DNA of 56,697 nt from Sporolactobacillus vineae DSM 21990 = SL153 (GTDB taxonomy: Bacteria; Bacillota; Bacilli; Bacillales; Sporolactobacillaceae), in the NCBI RefSeq assembly GCF_000377985.1, contig NZ_KB899051.1, forward strand, positions 1 through 56,697, written 5' to 3'. Each line of letters starts with the position of its first letter. Positions within the stretch are counted from its first letter, which is position 1. A program made the translations under genes and the position numbers. This document shows positions 36,274-47,686 of this stretch, in pieces. The notes under the pieces are model-generated. The model saw nothing but the letters and a program-made list of their open reading frames with translations. It did not search any database and was not told the origin of the DNA.

Positions 36274-36466
36274 AGAAGTTCGTAAGTTATCCACTGACGA
36301 GGTTGAACAGAATATCAAGTCTTTGAAAGAGGAATTGTTTAATCTGCGTTTTCAGTTAGCAACCGGACAATTGGAAAATCCTGCCCGTATTCGTGAAGTT
36401 CGCAAATCAATAGCTCGCGCAAAAACCATTTTGCGTGAACGTGAACTGAATGTCCAGAACGGCTGA
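36263..36466 (+). CDS. rpmC: Ribosomal protein L29
   Basis: L29 is next to L23 at the tunnel exit. The 67-aa helical protein begins [18 protein letters not shown] and has the signature [23 protein letters not shown] at 36263 is chosen over 36251 on family length and the nearby GGTGA. It overlaps rplP. Confidence 0.95.
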   Translation: MKAEEVRKLSTDEVEQNIKSLKEELFNLRFQLATGQLENPARIREVRKSIARAKTILRERELNVQNG

Positions 36467-36482
36467 GAAGGAGGTTATCTGA

Positions 36483-36752
36483 ATGGCTGAAGAAACACGC
36501 AATTCGCGCAAAGTACTGACCGGTCGTGTGGTTTCCGATAAGATGGATAAGACCATTACGGTTCTGGTTGAAACTTATAAGAACCATCGTCTGTACGGCA
36601 AACGCGTTAACTATTCGAAGAGATTCAAAGCACATGATGAAAAGAATCAGGCTAAAGTCGGCGATATTGTGGAAATTATGGAAACTCGCCCGCTTTCGAA
36701 GGATAAACGTTTTCGTCTTGTGAAAATCGTTGAAGAATCCGTTATTATCTGA
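36483..36752 (+). CDS. rpsQ: Ribosomal protein S17
   Basis: S17 is a primary 16S-binding protein of the OB fold. The 89-aa protein has [17 protein letters not shown] and [25 protein letters not shown] precedes the ATG. Confidence 0.97.
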   Translation: MAEETRNSRKVLTGRVVSDKMDKTITVLVETYKNHRLYGKRVNYSKRFKAHDEKNQAKVGDIVEIMETRPLSKDKRFRLVKIVEESVII

Positions 36753-36795
36753 TCTTCCGGCGTGAGTGTCGAAGATCGAAGGGAGGTCGCAAGTA

Positions 36796-37164
36796 ATGAT
36801 TCAGCAGGAAAGCCGTTTGAAAGTGGCCGATAATTCCGGTGCCCGCGAAGTACTGACGATTAAAGTACTCGGCGGTTCAGGAAGAAAGACGGCCAATATT
36901 GGCGATGTGATCGTGGCTACTGTTAAACAGGCTACACCAGGTGGCGTTGTCAAGAAGGGCGAAGTGGTCAGAGCTGTTGTCGTCCGCACCCGTCACGGTG
37001 TCAGAAGAACGGATGGTTCTTACATCAGGTTTGACGAGAACGCTGTCGTTTTGATCAAGGATGACAAGAGCCCGCGTGGAACACGTATCTTCGGACCGGT
37101 TGCCCGTGAACTTCGTGATAATCAGTTTATGAAGATTGTTTCACTTGCACCGGAAGTACTGTGA
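36796..37164 (+). CDS. rplN: Ribosomal protein L14
   Basis: L14 bridges the subunits and binds RsfS. The 122-aa protein starts [19 protein letters not shown] and has the signature stretch ending [26 protein letters not shown] precedes ATG 36796; the ATG at 36766 lies before the ribosome site. Confidence 0.98.
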   Translation: MIQQESRLKVADNSGAREVLTIKVLGGSGRKTANIGDVIVATVKQATPGGVVKKGEVVRAVVVRTRHGVRRTDGSYIRFDENAVVLIKDDKSPRGTRIFGPVARELRDNQFMKIVSLAPEVL

Positions 37165-37198
37165 TTCCGACGTTAAGGAAAAGGAGGTGTCCGTCAGC

Positions 37199-37516
37199 AT
37201 GGCAAAACTGCATGTAAAAAAAGGCGATAAGGTTCAGGTCATTTCCGGTAAGGATAAAGGCAAGCAAGGTGTCATTCTTGCTGCTTATCCGGCGAAGGAG
37301 CGTGTGACTGTCGAAGGCGTCAATGTTGTTAAAAAACATTCCAAGCCGACTCAGGCTGCCCCTCAGGGCGGTATCATCGAACACGAAGCGCCGATTCATG
37401 TATCAAATGTGTTGCTGGTTGATCCGAAAACCAATAAGCCTACACGTGTAGGTCACAAAATAGTAGACGGCAAGAAAGTACGCGTTTCAAAAAAATCAGG
37501 CGAAGTTATCGACTGA
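37199..37516 (+). CDS. rplX: Ribosomal protein L24
   Basis: L24 starts 50S assembly. The 105-aa protein has the KOW motif in [20 protein letters not shown]. The ATG at 37199 follows AAAGGAGG by ~11 nt; the upstream frame start at 37136 would overlap rplN and is rejected. Confidence 0.97.
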   Translation: MAKLHVKKGDKVQVISGKDKGKQGVILAAYPAKERVTVEGVNVVKKHSKPTQAAPQGGIIEHEAPIHVSNVLLVDPKTNKPTRVGHKIVDGKKVRVSKKSGEVID

Positions 37517-37545
37517 TCTTTATGTCTGTGAAAGGAGGGAAACTC

Positions 37546-38085
37546 ATGGGCCGTTTCAAAGAAAAGTATGCAAAAGAAGTTGTACCGGCTTTAATTGAGA
37601 AGTTCAAATACACATCTATTATGCAGGTGCCGTCCATCCAGAAAGTCGTGATTAATATGGGTGTCGGTGAAGCCGTTCATAATTCAAAAGTTCTTGACAG
37701 TGCTGTTGAAGATCTGACGGCGCTGTCCGGTCAGAAACCGGTCATTACACGGGCCAAGAAGTCAATTGCGGCATTTAAACTTCGTGAAGGAGTTGCTATT
37801 GGTGCTAAGGTTACGCTCAGGAAAGATCGTATGTACGATTTCCTTGACAAGCTGATCACCGTTGCACTTCCTCGAGTTCGTGATTTTCACGGCATCTCGA
37901 AGAAAGCATTTGACGGACGTGGAAATTATACTCTGGGTATCCGCGAACAGCTGATCTTCCCGGAAATTGATTATGACAAGGTCGATAAGGTTCGCGGGAT
38001 GGACATTGTTATTGTGACCTCCGCCAAGACCGATGAAGAGGCATCTGCGCTGCTGACGCTGCTTGGTATGCCGTTTGTAAAATAA
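37546..38085 (+). CDS. rplE: Ribosomal protein L5
   Basis: L5 binds 5S rRNA in the central protuberance. The 179-aa protein has [18 protein letters not shown] and the loop [22 protein letters not shown] precedes ATG 37546; the ATG at 37522 is upstream of it. Confidence 0.98.
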   Translation: MGRFKEKYAKEVVPALIEKFKYTSIMQVPSIQKVVINMGVGEAVHNSKVLDSAVEDLTALSGQKPVITRAKKSIAAFKLREGVAIGAKVTLRKDRMYDFLDKLITVALPRVRDFHGISKKAFDGRGNYTLGIREQLIFPEIDYDKVDKVRGMDIVIVTSAKTDEEASALLTLLGMPFVK

Positions 38086-38109
38086 TTTCCGATAAGGAGG
38101 ATATCCATA

Positions 38110-38295
38110 TTGGCAAAGAAATCAATGCTTGTCTCTGCACACCGACCGAAGAAGTTCAAAGTGCAGGAGTACACCCGCTGCGAACGCTGCGGTCGCCCGC
38201 ATTCGGTTCTGAGAAAGTTTAAATTATGCCGGATATGCTTCCGTGAACTTGCCCACAAAGGACAGATTCCCGGAGTCAAGAAATCCAGCTGGTAA
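38110..38295 (+). CDS. rpsN: Ribosomal protein S14, zinc-binding short form
   Basis: The 61-aa S14 of the type Z class carries four zinc cysteines, C24, C27, C40 and C43 ([20 protein letters not shown]). The start is TTG, with AAGGAGG 8-9 nt upstream. A zinc-free paralogue often exists elsewhere in Bacillales genomes; it is not in this window. Confidence 0.97.
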   Translation: MAKKSMLVSAHRPKKFKVQEYTRCERCGRPHSVLRKFKLCRICFRELAHKGQIPGVKKSSW

Positions 38296-38327
38296 AATTC
38301 AAGCAACAGGGAAGGAGGTCGTTTTGC

Positions 38328-38726
38328 ATGGTCATGACAGACCCGATTGCAGATATGCTGACACGTATCCGCAACGCAAATATTGTTCGCCATGAACAGA
38401 TTGAGCTGCCTGGTTCCAGAGTGAAGAGAGAAATCGCTGAGATTCTGAAACGTGAAGGCTTCATCAAAGATGTTGAATATATCGAAGACAACAAGCAGGG
38501 AGTGCTTCGTTTATTCCTGAAGTATGGTGGGAGTAAAGAAAGAGTCATTTCCGGCCTGAAGAGGATCAGCAAGCCAGGACTTCGCGTTTATGCGAAAGCC
38601 GATGAAGTTCCGAAAGTTCTCGGCGGTCTTGGAATCGCTATTGTTTCGACATCAAAGGGCATCATCACGGATAAAGAAGCCCGTCAGCAGAATGTTGGCG
38701 GAGAAGTTCTTGCCTACGTCTGGTAA
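38328..38726 (+). CDS. rpsH: Ribosomal protein S8
   Basis: S8 is a primary 16S-binding protein. The 132-aa protein begins [18 protein letters not shown] and ends in [19 protein letters not shown] then LAYVW. GAAGGAGG precedes the ATG. Confidence 0.98.
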   Translation: MVMTDPIADMLTRIRNANIVRHEQIELPGSRVKREIAEILKREGFIKDVEYIEDNKQGVLRLFLKYGGSKERVISGLKRISKPGLRVYAKADEVPKVLGGLGIAIVSTSKGIITDKEARQQNVGGEVLAYVW

Positions 38727-38753
38727 GCAAGAGAGAGGACAGGAGGTGTACAC

Positions 38754-39293
38754 ATGTCTCGTATTGGATTAAGACCTACGGTAGTTCCGGAAGGTGTGGC
38801 AGTCACCTTAAATGGTCAGACTGTTACGGTGAAAGGCCCGAAAGGAGAAATTTCAAGGACTTTTCATCAGGATATGATCATCAAGCAGGAAGGCAACGAA
38901 ATCAAGGTTGAAAGACCTGATGATTCGAACCAGCACCGCGCACTGCACGGCACGACAAGCAGCCTGATCAGCAATATGGTTGAAGGTGTGACCAAGGGAT
39001 TTACAAAGAACCTTGAGCTGGTCGGTGTCGGCTATCGTGCGAACAAGCAGGGGAAGAACCTGGTCCTGAACGTCGGCTATTCTCATCCGGTTGAAATCGT
39101 TCCTGAAGCTGGAATTGAGCTCAGTGTTGACAAAAATAACAAAATCACCGTCAGCGGCATCGATAAGCAGCGTGTCGGTGAGGTTGCTGCAAATATTCGT
39201 TCGGTTCGCGCACCTGAACCTTACAAGGGCAAAGGTATTCGCTATGAAGGCGAACATGTACGTCGTAAGGAAGGAAAGACCGGTAAGAAATAA
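38754..39293 (+). CDS. rplF: Ribosomal protein L6
   Basis: L6 lies near the sarcin-ricin loop. The 179-aa protein has two similar domains and ends with [20 protein letters not shown], the family signature. AGGAGGTG precedes the ATG. Confidence 0.98.
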   Translation: MSRIGLRPTVVPEGVAVTLNGQTVTVKGPKGEISRTFHQDMIIKQEGNEIKVERPDDSNQHRALHGTTSSLISNMVEGVTKGFTKNLELVGVGYRANKQGKNLVLNVGYSHPVEIVPEAGIELSVDKNNKITVSGIDKQRVGEVAANIRSVRAPEPYKGKGIRYEGEHVRRKEGKTGKK

Positions 39294-39339
39294 TGCACCG
39301 GCATCCTGAAAGTCACAGTAAGGAAGGAGCGACACATAC

Positions 39340-39702
39340 ATGATTACCAAGAAGGATAAGAATTTAATTCGCCAGAGAAGGCATATGCATGTTCGTCATC
39401 GTGTTGTCGGCACGAGTGAACGTCCGCGCCTGAATGTTTTTCGTTCATCCAAAAACATTTATGCACAGCTGATTGACGATTCAAAGGGCATTACGCTGGC
39501 GTCATCTTCTTCGCTCGATAAAGCACTCGGGCTGGAGAAGGGCAGTGATGTAGCAGCTGCCAAGAAGGTCGGCGAAGCAATCGGAAAAGAAGCTCTGGAA
39601 AAGGGCATTGAAACGGTTGTCTTTGACCGGAGCGGTTATCTCTATCATGGCCGGGTTGAAGCCGTTGCCGACGGCGCCCGTGAAGCCGGATTGAAATTCT
39701 AA
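39340..39702 (+). CDS. rplR: Ribosomal protein L18
   Basis: L18 brings 5S rRNA to the 50S. The 120-aa protein has [20 protein letters not shown] and ends [26 protein letters not shown] precedes the ATG. Confidence 0.98.
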   Translation: MITKKDKNLIRQRRHMHVRHRVVGTSERPRLNVFRSSKNIYAQLIDDSKGITLASSSSLDKALGLEKGSDVAAAKKVGEAIGKEALEKGIETVVFDRSGYLYHGRVEAVADGAREAGLKF

Positions 39703-39724
39703 CAATAAAAAAGGAGGGGAATCC

Positions 39725-40252
39725 ATGGCTTACAATGATCGTAACAAATCAGATCGTAAATCAGATCGTAATAAATCCGAATTTGAAGAACGCGTGGTGA
39801 CGATCAACCGTGTTGCCAAGGTTGTCAAAGGCGGACGTCGTTTCCGTTTTGCAGCACTGGTCATCGTCGGCGATAAAAAGGGCAGAGTAGGCTTCGGTAT
39901 GGGCAAGGCACACGAAGTTCCGGAAGCCATCCGTAAGGCGATTGAAGACGCTAAGAAGAATGTCTTCCGTGTCGCCATTGTAAATACAACGATTCCGCAT
40001 CAGGTTGTCGGACATTCCGGAGCAGGCAGTGTTCTGTTGAAACCGGCCTCAGCCGGTACCGGAATCATCGCCGGCGGACCTGTCCGCGCCGTGCTCGAAC
40101 TGTCCGGCCTGAAGGATATTCTTTCAAAATCCCTTGGCTCGAACAATCCGATCAACATGGTTCGTGCGACGATTGCCGGGCTGAAGAGCCTGAAGCAGGC
40201 AGAACATGTTGCCAAACTTCGCGGCAAGTCTGTTGAAGAGTTGCTGGGATAA
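39725..40252 (+). CDS. rpsE: Ribosomal protein S5 with a charged N-terminal repeat
   Basis: S5 affects decoding accuracy and mRNA unwinding. The 175-aa protein has the family core ([40 protein letters not shown]) and the usual end KSVEELLG. It is about 9 residues longer than B. subtilis S5 at the N-terminus, which reads [19 protein letters not shown], made from three related DNA units (39737-39778). AAAGGAGG precedes the ATG. Confidence 0.97.
   Translation: MAYNDRNKSDRKSDRNKSEFEERVVTINRVAKVVKGGRRFRFAALVIVGDKKGRVGFGMGKAHEVPEAIRKAIEDAKKNVFRVAIVNTTIPHQVVGHSGAGSVLLKPASAGTGIIAGGPVRAVLELSGLKDILSKSLGSNNPINMVRATIAGLKSLKQAEHVAKLRGKSVEELLG
39737..39778 (+). repeat. Tandem 12/15-bp coding repeat at the start of rpsE
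   Basis: Three direct units follow one another: GATCGTAACAAATCA (39737-39751), GATCGTAAATCA (39752-39763) and GATCGTAATAAATCC (39764-39778). Each unit encodes D-R-(N)-K-S. Lengths are multiples of three, so copy changes would keep the frame. Confidence 0.85.
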
Positions 40253-40264
40253 GGAGGGAACAAA

Positions 40265-40453
40265 ATGGCGAAGAAACTGGAAATCACCCTCAAACACAGC
40301 ATTGTCGGCCGCCCCGAATCCCAGCGTGTTACCGTCAAAACACTGGGATTACGGAAAACGTATCAGACGGTTGTCCAGGAAGACAATCCGTCGATCCGCG
40401 GCATGATTAACAAAGTAGCACATTTGCTCGATGTGCATGAACTGAACGACTGA
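40265..40453 (+). CDS. rpmD: Ribosomal protein L30
   Basis: The 62-aa protein has the L30 signature ([34 protein letters not shown]). AAGGAGGG follows the rpsE stop and precedes the ATG. It lies between rpsE and rplO as usual. Confidence 0.97.
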   Translation: MAKKLEITLKHSIVGRPESQRVTVKTLGLRKTYQTVVQEDNPSIRGMINKVAHLLDVHELND

Positions 40454-40482
40454 TAGGGATTAAAAATAAAGGAGGTGCCAAG

Positions 40483-40923
40483 ATGAAGCTCCATGAATTG
40501 AAACCGGCCGAAGGTTCACGGTTCGCAAGAAGAAGAGTGGGACGCGGCTATGGATCCGGACTTGGCAAAACATCCGGCAGAGGCCAAAAAGGACAGAAAT
40601 CTCGTTCGGGCGGTAAGATTCGTCCCGGATTTGAAGGCGGCCAGCTGCCTCTGCTCCAGACGTTGCCGAAAAAGGGATTCAAGAACCCTACTCGCAAGGT
40701 TTACACCATTGTCAACGTTGAAAAACTGAATCAGTTTGAAAACGGCACAGAGGTTACACCAGCACTCTTGCTTGACAAGAAAGTCATCAAGAAGCTGAAT
40801 GATGGTGTTAAGATTCTGGGCGAGGGCAAACTTGCAGCCAAATTAACGGTTAAGGCGACTAAATTTTCTGCTTCTGCCAAAGAAGCTATTGAATCTGCAG
40901 GCGGAAACATTGAGGTGATCTGA
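40483..40923 (+). CDS. rplO: Ribosomal protein L15
   Basis: L15 is a late 50S assembly protein. The 146-aa protein has the basic, Gly-rich N-terminal region ([20 protein letters not shown]) and [28 protein letters not shown] precedes the ATG. Its stop overlaps the secY start by one base. Confidence 0.98.
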   Translation: MKLHELKPAEGSRFARRRVGRGYGSGLGKTSGRGQKGQKSRSGGKIRPGFEGGQLPLLQTLPKKGFKNPTRKVYTIVNVEKLNQFENGTEVTPALLLDKKVIKKLNDGVKILGEGKLAAKLTVKATKFSASAKEAIESAGGNIEVI

Positions 40924-42209
40924 TGTTTCAAGTGCTCTCCAGTATGTGGCGAGAAGCCGAAATCAGGAAAAAAGTAATTTTCACGCTGATTATGCTTGTT
41001 ATTTTCCGGATCGGCACGTTTATTCCTGTCCCGGATATTAATACGAACTTGATTAACATCAGTGACAACAGTGCATTCGGCTTGTTCAATACGTTCGGAG
41101 GCGGCGCCCTTCAGAACTTCTCAATTCTGTCAATGGGTGTCATGCCTTACATCACTGCTTCAATTATCGTACAGCTCCTGCAGATGGATGTTGTGCCTAA
41201 ACTGACCGAATGGTCGAAGCAGGGAGAAATGGGCAGACGGAAACTGAATCAGCTAACCCGTTATGGGACCATCGTCCTCGGCTTTATCGAAGCCCTTGGC
41301 CTGTCATATTCATTTAATTCGCGATTTCAGGGTCTCGTGGCCAATCCGAATATTTGGTCGTTTCTGATCATCGCGCTTGTTCTGACTTGCGGTACTGCAT
41401 TTTTGATGTGGCTCGGCGATCAGATCACAGCGTATGGTGTAGGAAACGGGATCTCGATCCTGATTTTTGCCGGTATTGTTGCACGAATCCCGACAGCGAT
41501 CAATCAGATCTATGTTCAGCGATTCTCCGGTGCAGCGAATTCCTTCATGGAAATTCTCGGTGTACTGGCGATCGCCTTCATCGTTCTCCTGATCGTCGTC
41601 GGAACGATTTATGTTCAGCAGGCGGTGCGAAAGATTCCGATTCAATATGCGAAGCGGACAATCGGAACAAAGACATACAGCGTTGAACCAGCTCATCTTC
41701 CGATCAAGGTAAATGCAGCAGGTGTCATCCCTGTTATCTTTGCCATTTCTCTGATGATCACACCGCCGACAATTGCCCAGTTCTTTCACCAGAATGCGGT
41801 GACCGGCTGGATCACTAAGATCTTTGACTATTCAACAGTCTATGGGATGGTCATCTACGCGGCACTGATTATCGCATTCACCTATTTCTATACATTTGTT
41901 CAGGTAAACCCTGAAAAGATGGCAAAAAATTTAGGTGAGCAGGGCGGTTATATTCCGGGTATTCGTCCCGGGAAGAATACGGAGAAGTATATTACCCGGA
42001 TCCTGTACCGTCTGACTTTTCTCGGAGCTATTTTTCTTGCCGTGATTTCACTGCTTCCCATCGTTTTCGGAGAGATCGGGAATCTGCCGGCGAGTGCCAG
42101 AATCGGCGGCACGAGTTTGCTGATCGTTGTCGGTGTTGCTCTTGATACGATGAAAAGAATTGAGAGTCAGCTGGTGAAGAAAAATTACCAGGGATTTATC
42201 AGAAGATAA
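40923..42209 (+). CDS. secY: SecY, protein translocation channel
   Basis: SecY is the membrane pore for secreted and membrane proteins. The 428-aa protein has ten hydrophobic segments, including the region ITASIIVQLLQMDVVPKL that holds the signature before the C1 loop, and the cytosolic loop with RKIPIQYAKR. It is coupled to rplO (TGATG). It works with SecE encoded at 15113-15310. Confidence 0.98.
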   Translation: MFQVLSSMWREAEIRKKVIFTLIMLVIFRIGTFIPVPDINTNLINISDNSAFGLFNTFGGGALQNFSILSMGVMPYITASIIVQLLQMDVVPKLTEWSKQGEMGRRKLNQLTRYGTIVLGFIEALGLSYSFNSRFQGLVANPNIWSFLIIALVLTCGTAFLMWLGDQITAYGVGNGISILIFAGIVARIPTAINQIYVQRFSGAANSFMEILGVLAIAFIVLLIVVGTIYVQQAVRKIPIQYAKRTIGTKTYSVEPAHLPIKVNAAGVIPVIFAISLMITPPTIAQFFHQNAVTGWITKIFDYSTVYGMVIYAALIIAFTYFYTFVQVNPEKMAKNLGEQGGYIPGIRPGKNTEKYITRILYRLTFLGAIFLAVISLLPIVFGEIGNLPASARIGGTSLLIVVGVALDTMKRIESQLVKKNYQGFIRR

Positions 42210-43639
<1,430 letters not shown>

Positions 43640-43655
43640 GTGAAGGTGATGATTG

Positions 43656-43979
43656 ATGGGTAGTGATCAGGCTCCTTTGCCTGTCCCCGGCCAGCTTGCT
43701 CGGGTATTAAGAGGGAAAGAAACCGGTTCTTATTTTGTGATTGTACGTCTGCTTGATCACCGGCTGGTTGAAATCGCCGATGGTGACAGACGGAAGTTCG
43801 ACAATGCAAAAAAGAAAAACATCAGCCATCTTGATCTTCAGACATATGTATCTGCCGAAGTTCAGAAGAGTCTGCGTGAAACCGGACGTGTCACAAACGG
43901 CAAACTCCGGTTTGCGATCGCTCACTTTCTGGATGAAAGCTCCAGTAATATAAGGAAGGGTGAATCAGCCGATGGCTAA
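43656..43979 (+). CDS. KOW-domain RNA-binding protein (YbzG family)
   Basis: The 107-aa protein has an N-terminal KOW-type motif ([20 protein letters not shown]) and the family segments [20 protein letters not shown] and [14 protein letters not shown]. It is found between map and infA in Bacillales and is thought to be a ribosome-associated L14e-like protein; its role is not established. ATG at 43656 follows GAAGGTGATGATTG; the TTG at 43653 is an alternative. It overlaps infA by 8 nt. Confidence 0.9.
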   Translation: MGSDQAPLPVPGQLARVLRGKETGSYFVIVRLLDHRLVEIADGDRRKFDNAKKKNISHLDLQTYVSAEVQKSLRETGRVTNGKLRFAIAHFLDESSSNIRKGESADG

Positions 43980-44190
43980 GGAAGATGTCATTGAAGTTGA
44001 AGGCACCGTCGTAGAACCACTGCCGAATGCAATGTTTCGTGTAGAATTGGAAAACGGACATAAGATACTGGCCCATGTCTCCGGAAAAATTCGGATGCAC
44101 TACATCCGTATTCTCCCCGGTGACAAAGTGACTGTGGAACTGTCTCCATACGATGTATCCCGTGGACGTATCACGTTCAGACACAAATAA
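43972..44190 (+). CDS. infA: Translation initiation factor IF-1
   Basis: IF-1 blocks the A site during initiation. The 72-aa OB-fold protein begins [15 protein letters not shown] and has [31 protein letters not shown] lies inside the upstream gene; ATG 43972 is used and gives the family length, whereas the frame start at 43960 adds four residues. Confidence 0.97.
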   Translation: MAKEDVIEVEGTVVEPLPNAMFRVELENGHKILAHVSGKIRMHYIRILPGDKVTVELSPYDVSRGRITFRHK

Positions 44191-44228
44191 CCGTAGCTGC
44201 TCTGCGGTGTATAAGGGAGGATTTAGCA

Positions 44229-44342
44229 ATGAAAGTAAGACCTTCAGTAAAGAAAATGTGTGAAAAGTGCAAGATCGTCCGTCGTAAGGGCGTTGTTATG
44301 GTCATCTGTGAAAATCCCAAGCACAAACAAAGACAAGGTTAA
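44229..44342 (+). CDS. rpmJ: Ribosomal protein L36, zinc form
   Basis: The 37-aa L36 begins [20 protein letters not shown]. It carries the CxxC (C11, C14), C27 and H32 zinc set. AAGGGAGG precedes the ATG. It is followed by rpsM. Confidence 0.96.
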   Translation: MKVRPSVKKMCEKCKIVRRKGVVMVICENPKHKQRQG

Positions 44343-44358
44343 GGAGGTGTTTTGACGC

Positions 44359-44724
44359 ATGGCTCGTATTGCAGGTATTGATATTCCCAGAGAAAAAAGA
44401 GTCGTCATTTCTCTGACCTATATTTATGGTATCGGGTTGACTACTGCCAAAAAAATCCTTGCAGAAGCAAAGGTTTCTGAAGATACACGCGTTCGCGATC
44501 TGACTGAAGAGGAACAGACACGTATCCGTGAAGTTGTGGATCATTATCGTGTTGAAGGCGATCTGCGCCGTGAAGTGTCTTTAAACATTAAGAGGCTGAT
44601 CGAAATCGGCTCTTACAGAGGAATTCGTCATCGCCGCGGTCTTCCGGTTCGCGGACAGAATACGAAGAACAATTCACGTACACGCAAGGGTCCGAAGCAC
44701 ACGATGGCAAATAAAAGGAAATAA
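44359..44724 (+). CDS. rpsM: Ribosomal protein S13
   Basis: S13 contacts the P-site tRNA and bridges to L5. The 121-aa protein begins [20 protein letters not shown] and has the helix-two-turn region and [29 protein letters not shown] precedes the ATG. Confidence 0.98.
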   Translation: MARIAGIDIPREKRVVISLTYIYGIGLTTAKKILAEAKVSEDTRVRDLTEEEQTRIREVVDHYRVEGDLRREVSLNIKRLIEIGSYRGIRHRRGLPVRGQNTKNNSRTRKGPKHTMANKRK

Positions 44725-44746
44725 GTGAAGGAGGGTTTAAACATCT

Positions 44747-45136
44747 ATGGCTAAACAAGTTCGTACGCGTAAACGCCGTGTCAAGAGAAATGTCGAAAAC
44801 GGGGTAGCACATATTCGTTCGACATTCAATAATACGATTGTCACGATCACTGATCCCCACGGCAACGCCATTTCATGGGCCAGCGCCGGAGGCCAGGGAT
44901 TCAAGGGTTCCAGAAAATCTACACCTTATGCGGCACAGACTGCAGCAGAAGCGGCAGGCAAGAGTGCTCTAGACAGCGGCATGAAGACGATCGAAGTCTC
45001 TGTCAAAGGTCCGGGTGCCGGTCGTGAAGCGGCAATTCGTGCGCTTCAGGCGATTGGTCTTGAAGTCACGACCATCCGTGACGTGACACCGATCCCGCAT
45101 AATGGCTGCCGTCCGCCGAAACGTCGCCGTGTTTGA
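44747..45136 (+). CDS. rpsK: Ribosomal protein S11
   Basis: S11 forms the 30S platform. The 129-aa protein has [20 protein letters not shown] and ends [27 protein letters not shown] precedes the ATG. A 168-nt spacer follows before rpoA. Confidence 0.98.
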   Translation: MAKQVRTRKRRVKRNVENGVAHIRSTFNNTIVTITDPHGNAISWASAGGQGFKGSRKSTPYAAQTAAEAAGKSALDSGMKTIEVSVKGPGAGREAAIRALQAIGLEVTTIRDVTPIPHNGCRPPKRRRV

Positions 45137-45249
45137 TCTGCAGGCGTATAGTCTGAAAACAATCTGTTTATAATGCTACTATTATATTTGGATGATACGT
45201 TTGAGAGAAGCAGGCCGTAAGCCTAAAGAAGAATACAGCGGGAAATTCT

Positions 45250-45269
45250 GACCGGGTTGCTTCCCGGTC
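45250..45269 (+). promoter_or_regulatory. Perfect hairpin upstream of the rpoA ribosome site
   Basis: GACCGGG and CCCGGTC pair perfectly around TTGCTT. It ends ~20 nt before AAGGAGGG of rpoA, in the unusually long rpsK-rpoA spacer. No T-run follows, so it is unlikely to be a terminator. The rest of the spacer shows a TATAAT-like box (~45170) without a good -35. Confidence 0.5.
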
Positions 45270-45304
45270 ACCATTTCGACGTTTTGAAGGAGGGTTCTTA
45301 TTTG

Positions 45305-46249
45305 ATGATTGAGATCGAAAAACCAAAGATCGACACGGTTGAGCTTGCAGACGATGGAAGCTACGGCAAGTTTGTTGTTGAACCGCTCGAACGTGGGTAT
45401 GGTACGACTCTGGGCAATTCTTTACGTCGAATTTTGCTTTCTTCCCTTCCGGGCGCGGCTGTTACAACCGTTCAGTTTGATACGGTGCTTCATGAATTTT
45501 CCACCATCGAAGGCGTTGTTGAGGATGTAACGGCGATTATTCTGAATATCAAGAAGCTTGCGCTTAAGCTTTATTCAGATGAAGAAAAGACATTGGAAAT
45601 CGACGTACAAAGAGAAGGAAAAGTGACAGCTGCCGATATTATTCATGATAGTGATGTCGAAATTCTGAACCCGGAACTCGAAATCGCTACTCTGGATAAG
45701 AATGCACATTTCCACGTCAGGATGATTGCCAAAAAAGGCCGTGGTTATGTACCAGCGGAAGGTAACAAGTCGGAAGAAAATCCGATCGGTGTCATTCCGA
45801 TCGATTCGATTTATACACCGATTGAACGTGTCAACTATCAGGTGGAAAAGACGAGAGTCGGCCAGGTTGCCAATTATGACAAACTGACACTCGATGTGTG
45901 GACCGATGGCAGTATTCGTCCGGAAGAAGCTGTATCGCTCGGTGCAAAAATCCTTTCCGAGCACTTGAACATTTTTATCGGTCTGACCGATCAGGCTCAG
46001 AAGGCTGAGATTATGATCGAAAAAGAAGAAGATAAAAAGGAAAAAGTGCTGGAAATGACCATCGAGGAACTGGATCTTTCAGTTCGCTCCTATAACTGCC
46101 TGAAACGTGCAGGGATCAATTCGGTTCAGGAATTGACGCAGAAGTCCGAGGAAGATATGATGAAAGTCAGGAATCTGGGCCGCAAATCTCTTGAAGAAGT
46201 CGAAGAAAAGCTTCATGATCTCGGTCTCGGACTGAGAACAGAAGATTGA
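45305..46249 (+). CDS. rpoA: RNA polymerase alpha subunit
   Basis: Alpha nucleates polymerase assembly and contacts UP elements. The 314-aa protein begins [20 protein letters not shown]; the N-terminal domain has [20 protein letters not shown], and the C-terminal domain [17 protein letters not shown] with [11 protein letters not shown] binds DNA. ATG at 45305 is used; TTG at 45302 has slightly better spacing to AAGGAGG and is possible. Confidence 0.98.
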   Translation: MIEIEKPKIDTVELADDGSYGKFVVEPLERGYGTTLGNSLRRILLSSLPGAAVTTVQFDTVLHEFSTIEGVVEDVTAIILNIKKLALKLYSDEEKTLEIDVQREGKVTAADIIHDSDVEILNPELEIATLDKNAHFHVRMIAKKGRGYVPAEGNKSEENPIGVIPIDSIYTPIERVNYQVEKTRVGQVANYDKLTLDVWTDGSIRPEEAVSLGAKILSEHLNIFIGLTDQAQKAEIMIEKEEDKKEKVLEMTIEELDLSVRSYNCLKRAGINSVQELTQKSEEDMMKVRNLGRKSLEEVEEKLHDLGLGLRTED

Positions 46250-46330
46250 ATGGTGTAAAGTGACATGGAAAAACATTTCTTTTTTGCGCAAAAAAGAAAG
46301 AATCAGGACTGAAAAAGGAGGTACAGGTGC

Positions 46331-46696
46331 ATGGCATACGCAAAACTGGGCCGTGATTCGGCTGCGAGAAAAGCGCTGTTCCGTGATCTGACAACCGATT
46401 TGATTATTAGTGAACGCATTCAGACAACGCATTCCAAGGCCAAGGCCGTTCAGCCAATCATCGAAAAGATGATTACACTGGCAAAACGCGGCGATCTCCA
46501 TGCCCGCAGGCAGGCAGCTGCTTTTGTAAGAAACGAAGTAGCGGATACGGAAGCCGGCAAGAATGCCGTACAGAAACTGTTCGATGATATTGCCAAACGT
46601 TACGCAGACCGCCAGGGCGGTTATACACGTGTTCTGAAAGTCGGCCCTCGCAAGGGCGACGGCGCGGAAGAAGCAATCATTGAACTGGTTAAATAA
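46331..46696 (+). CDS. rplQ: Ribosomal protein L17
   Basis: L17 lies near the tunnel exit. The 121-aa protein begins [20 protein letters not shown] and has [20 protein letters not shown], with the usual end AIIELVK. AAAGGAGG precedes the ATG. It closes the alpha operon before a terminator. Confidence 0.98.
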   Translation: MAYAKLGRDSAARKALFRDLTTDLIISERIQTTHSKAKAVQPIIEKMITLAKRGDLHARRQAAAFVRNEVADTEAGKNAVQKLFDDIAKRYADRQGGYTRVLKVGPRKGDGAEEAIIELVK

Positions 46697-46711
46697 GTGA
46701 ATGAAGACTAC

Positions 46712-46756
46712 GGGCAGAAATCCGGTTCCGACGAACCTGTTTTCTGCTTTTTTTTC
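46712..46756 (+). terminator. Rho-independent terminator after rplQ
   Basis: GCAGAAA and GGTTC pair with GAACC and TTTTCTGC around CGAC with a small internal loop, followed by a run of eight T residues. It ends the S10-spc-alpha cluster. Confidence 0.88.
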
Positions 46757-46846
46757 AAATTGGGTCAGTACGCATAAACAGACAGCCTGGATGCCCGCGG
46801 GCATTTGGCATACATAACACGAGCGGAGCCTGAGAGGAGCACAGCA

Positions 46847-47686
46847 ATGGAGAAGATTATTGAGGTCAGCGATATCTCCTATAACTATTCCGACGACCAT
46901 CCGAAGGTATTGAAACATGTCAGCCTGACGATCAACAAGGGGGAATGGGTATCGATCATCGGCCATAATGGGTCCGGAAAATCGACACTGGCGAAATGCC
47001 TGAACGGATTAATCATTCCCCAGGAAGGATCCGTCCATGTCGGGGGTTTTGATACCAGAGATCCCGAACATATTTGGGAGATCCGGAGGCTTGTCGGTAT
47101 GGTTTTTCAAAATCCGGACAACCAGTTTGTAGGTTCGACAGTCATGGACGACGTGGCGTTCGGTATGGAGAATCACGGTATTCCCCGGGAAGAGATGGTT
47201 AGACGACTGCACGAGGTATTGCGCCTGGTCAGAATGGATGCCTTTGCCGACCGGGAACCTTATCGACTCTCCGGAGGGCAGAAACAGCGCGTCGCAATTG
47301 CCGGCATTGTCGCCCTGCAACCATTGATAATTATCCTGGACGAGGCCACATCGATGCTGGATCCTGAAGGACGCCGGGAGATCATTCAGACGGTCCGTTC
47401 GCTGAATAAGAAACTCGGTCTGACCGTTTTATCGATCACACACGATCTTGAGGAAGCAGTACACGCGGATCGTATTCTGGTCATGAATCAGGGACAGGTC
47501 GTAAAAAAAGGAACGCCTCATGAAATTTTTAAAACGCCTGAACTGCTGGAGAAAATCGGGCTTGATCTTCCCTTTGCTGTGAAAATGAATGGACTCCTTC
47601 GTGCACGGGGAATTGCTGTGACCGGAACGGCGTTAACAGAGGAAGAGCTGGTGAATGAGCTATGGACATTACATTCCACAATGTAA
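46847..47686 (+). CDS. ecfA1: EcfA1, ATPase of the energy-coupling-factor vitamin transporter
   Basis: EcfA1 pairs with EcfA2 to power group II ECF transporters with different substrate-binding S subunits encoded elsewhere. The 279-aa protein has Walker A GHNGSGKST, Q-loop region FQNPDNQFVG, signature LSGGQKQRVAIAG, Walker B IIILDEATSMLDP and switch His in SITHD. ATG 46847 follows GAGAGGAGCACAGCA; the frame start at 46805 is upstream of it. It overlaps ecfA2 by 25 nt. Confidence 0.95.
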   Translation: MEKIIEVSDISYNYSDDHPKVLKHVSLTINKGEWVSIIGHNGSGKSTLAKCLNGLIIPQEGSVHVGGFDTRDPEHIWEIRRLVGMVFQNPDNQFVGSTVMDDVAFGMENHGIPREEMVRRLHEVLRLVRMDAFADREPYRLSGGQKQRVAIAGIVALQPLIIILDEATSMLDPEGRREIIQTVRSLNKKLGLTVLSITHDLEEAVHADRILVMNQGQVVKKGTPHEIFKTPELLEKIGLDLPFAVKMNGLLRARGIAVTGTALTEEELVNELWTLHSTM

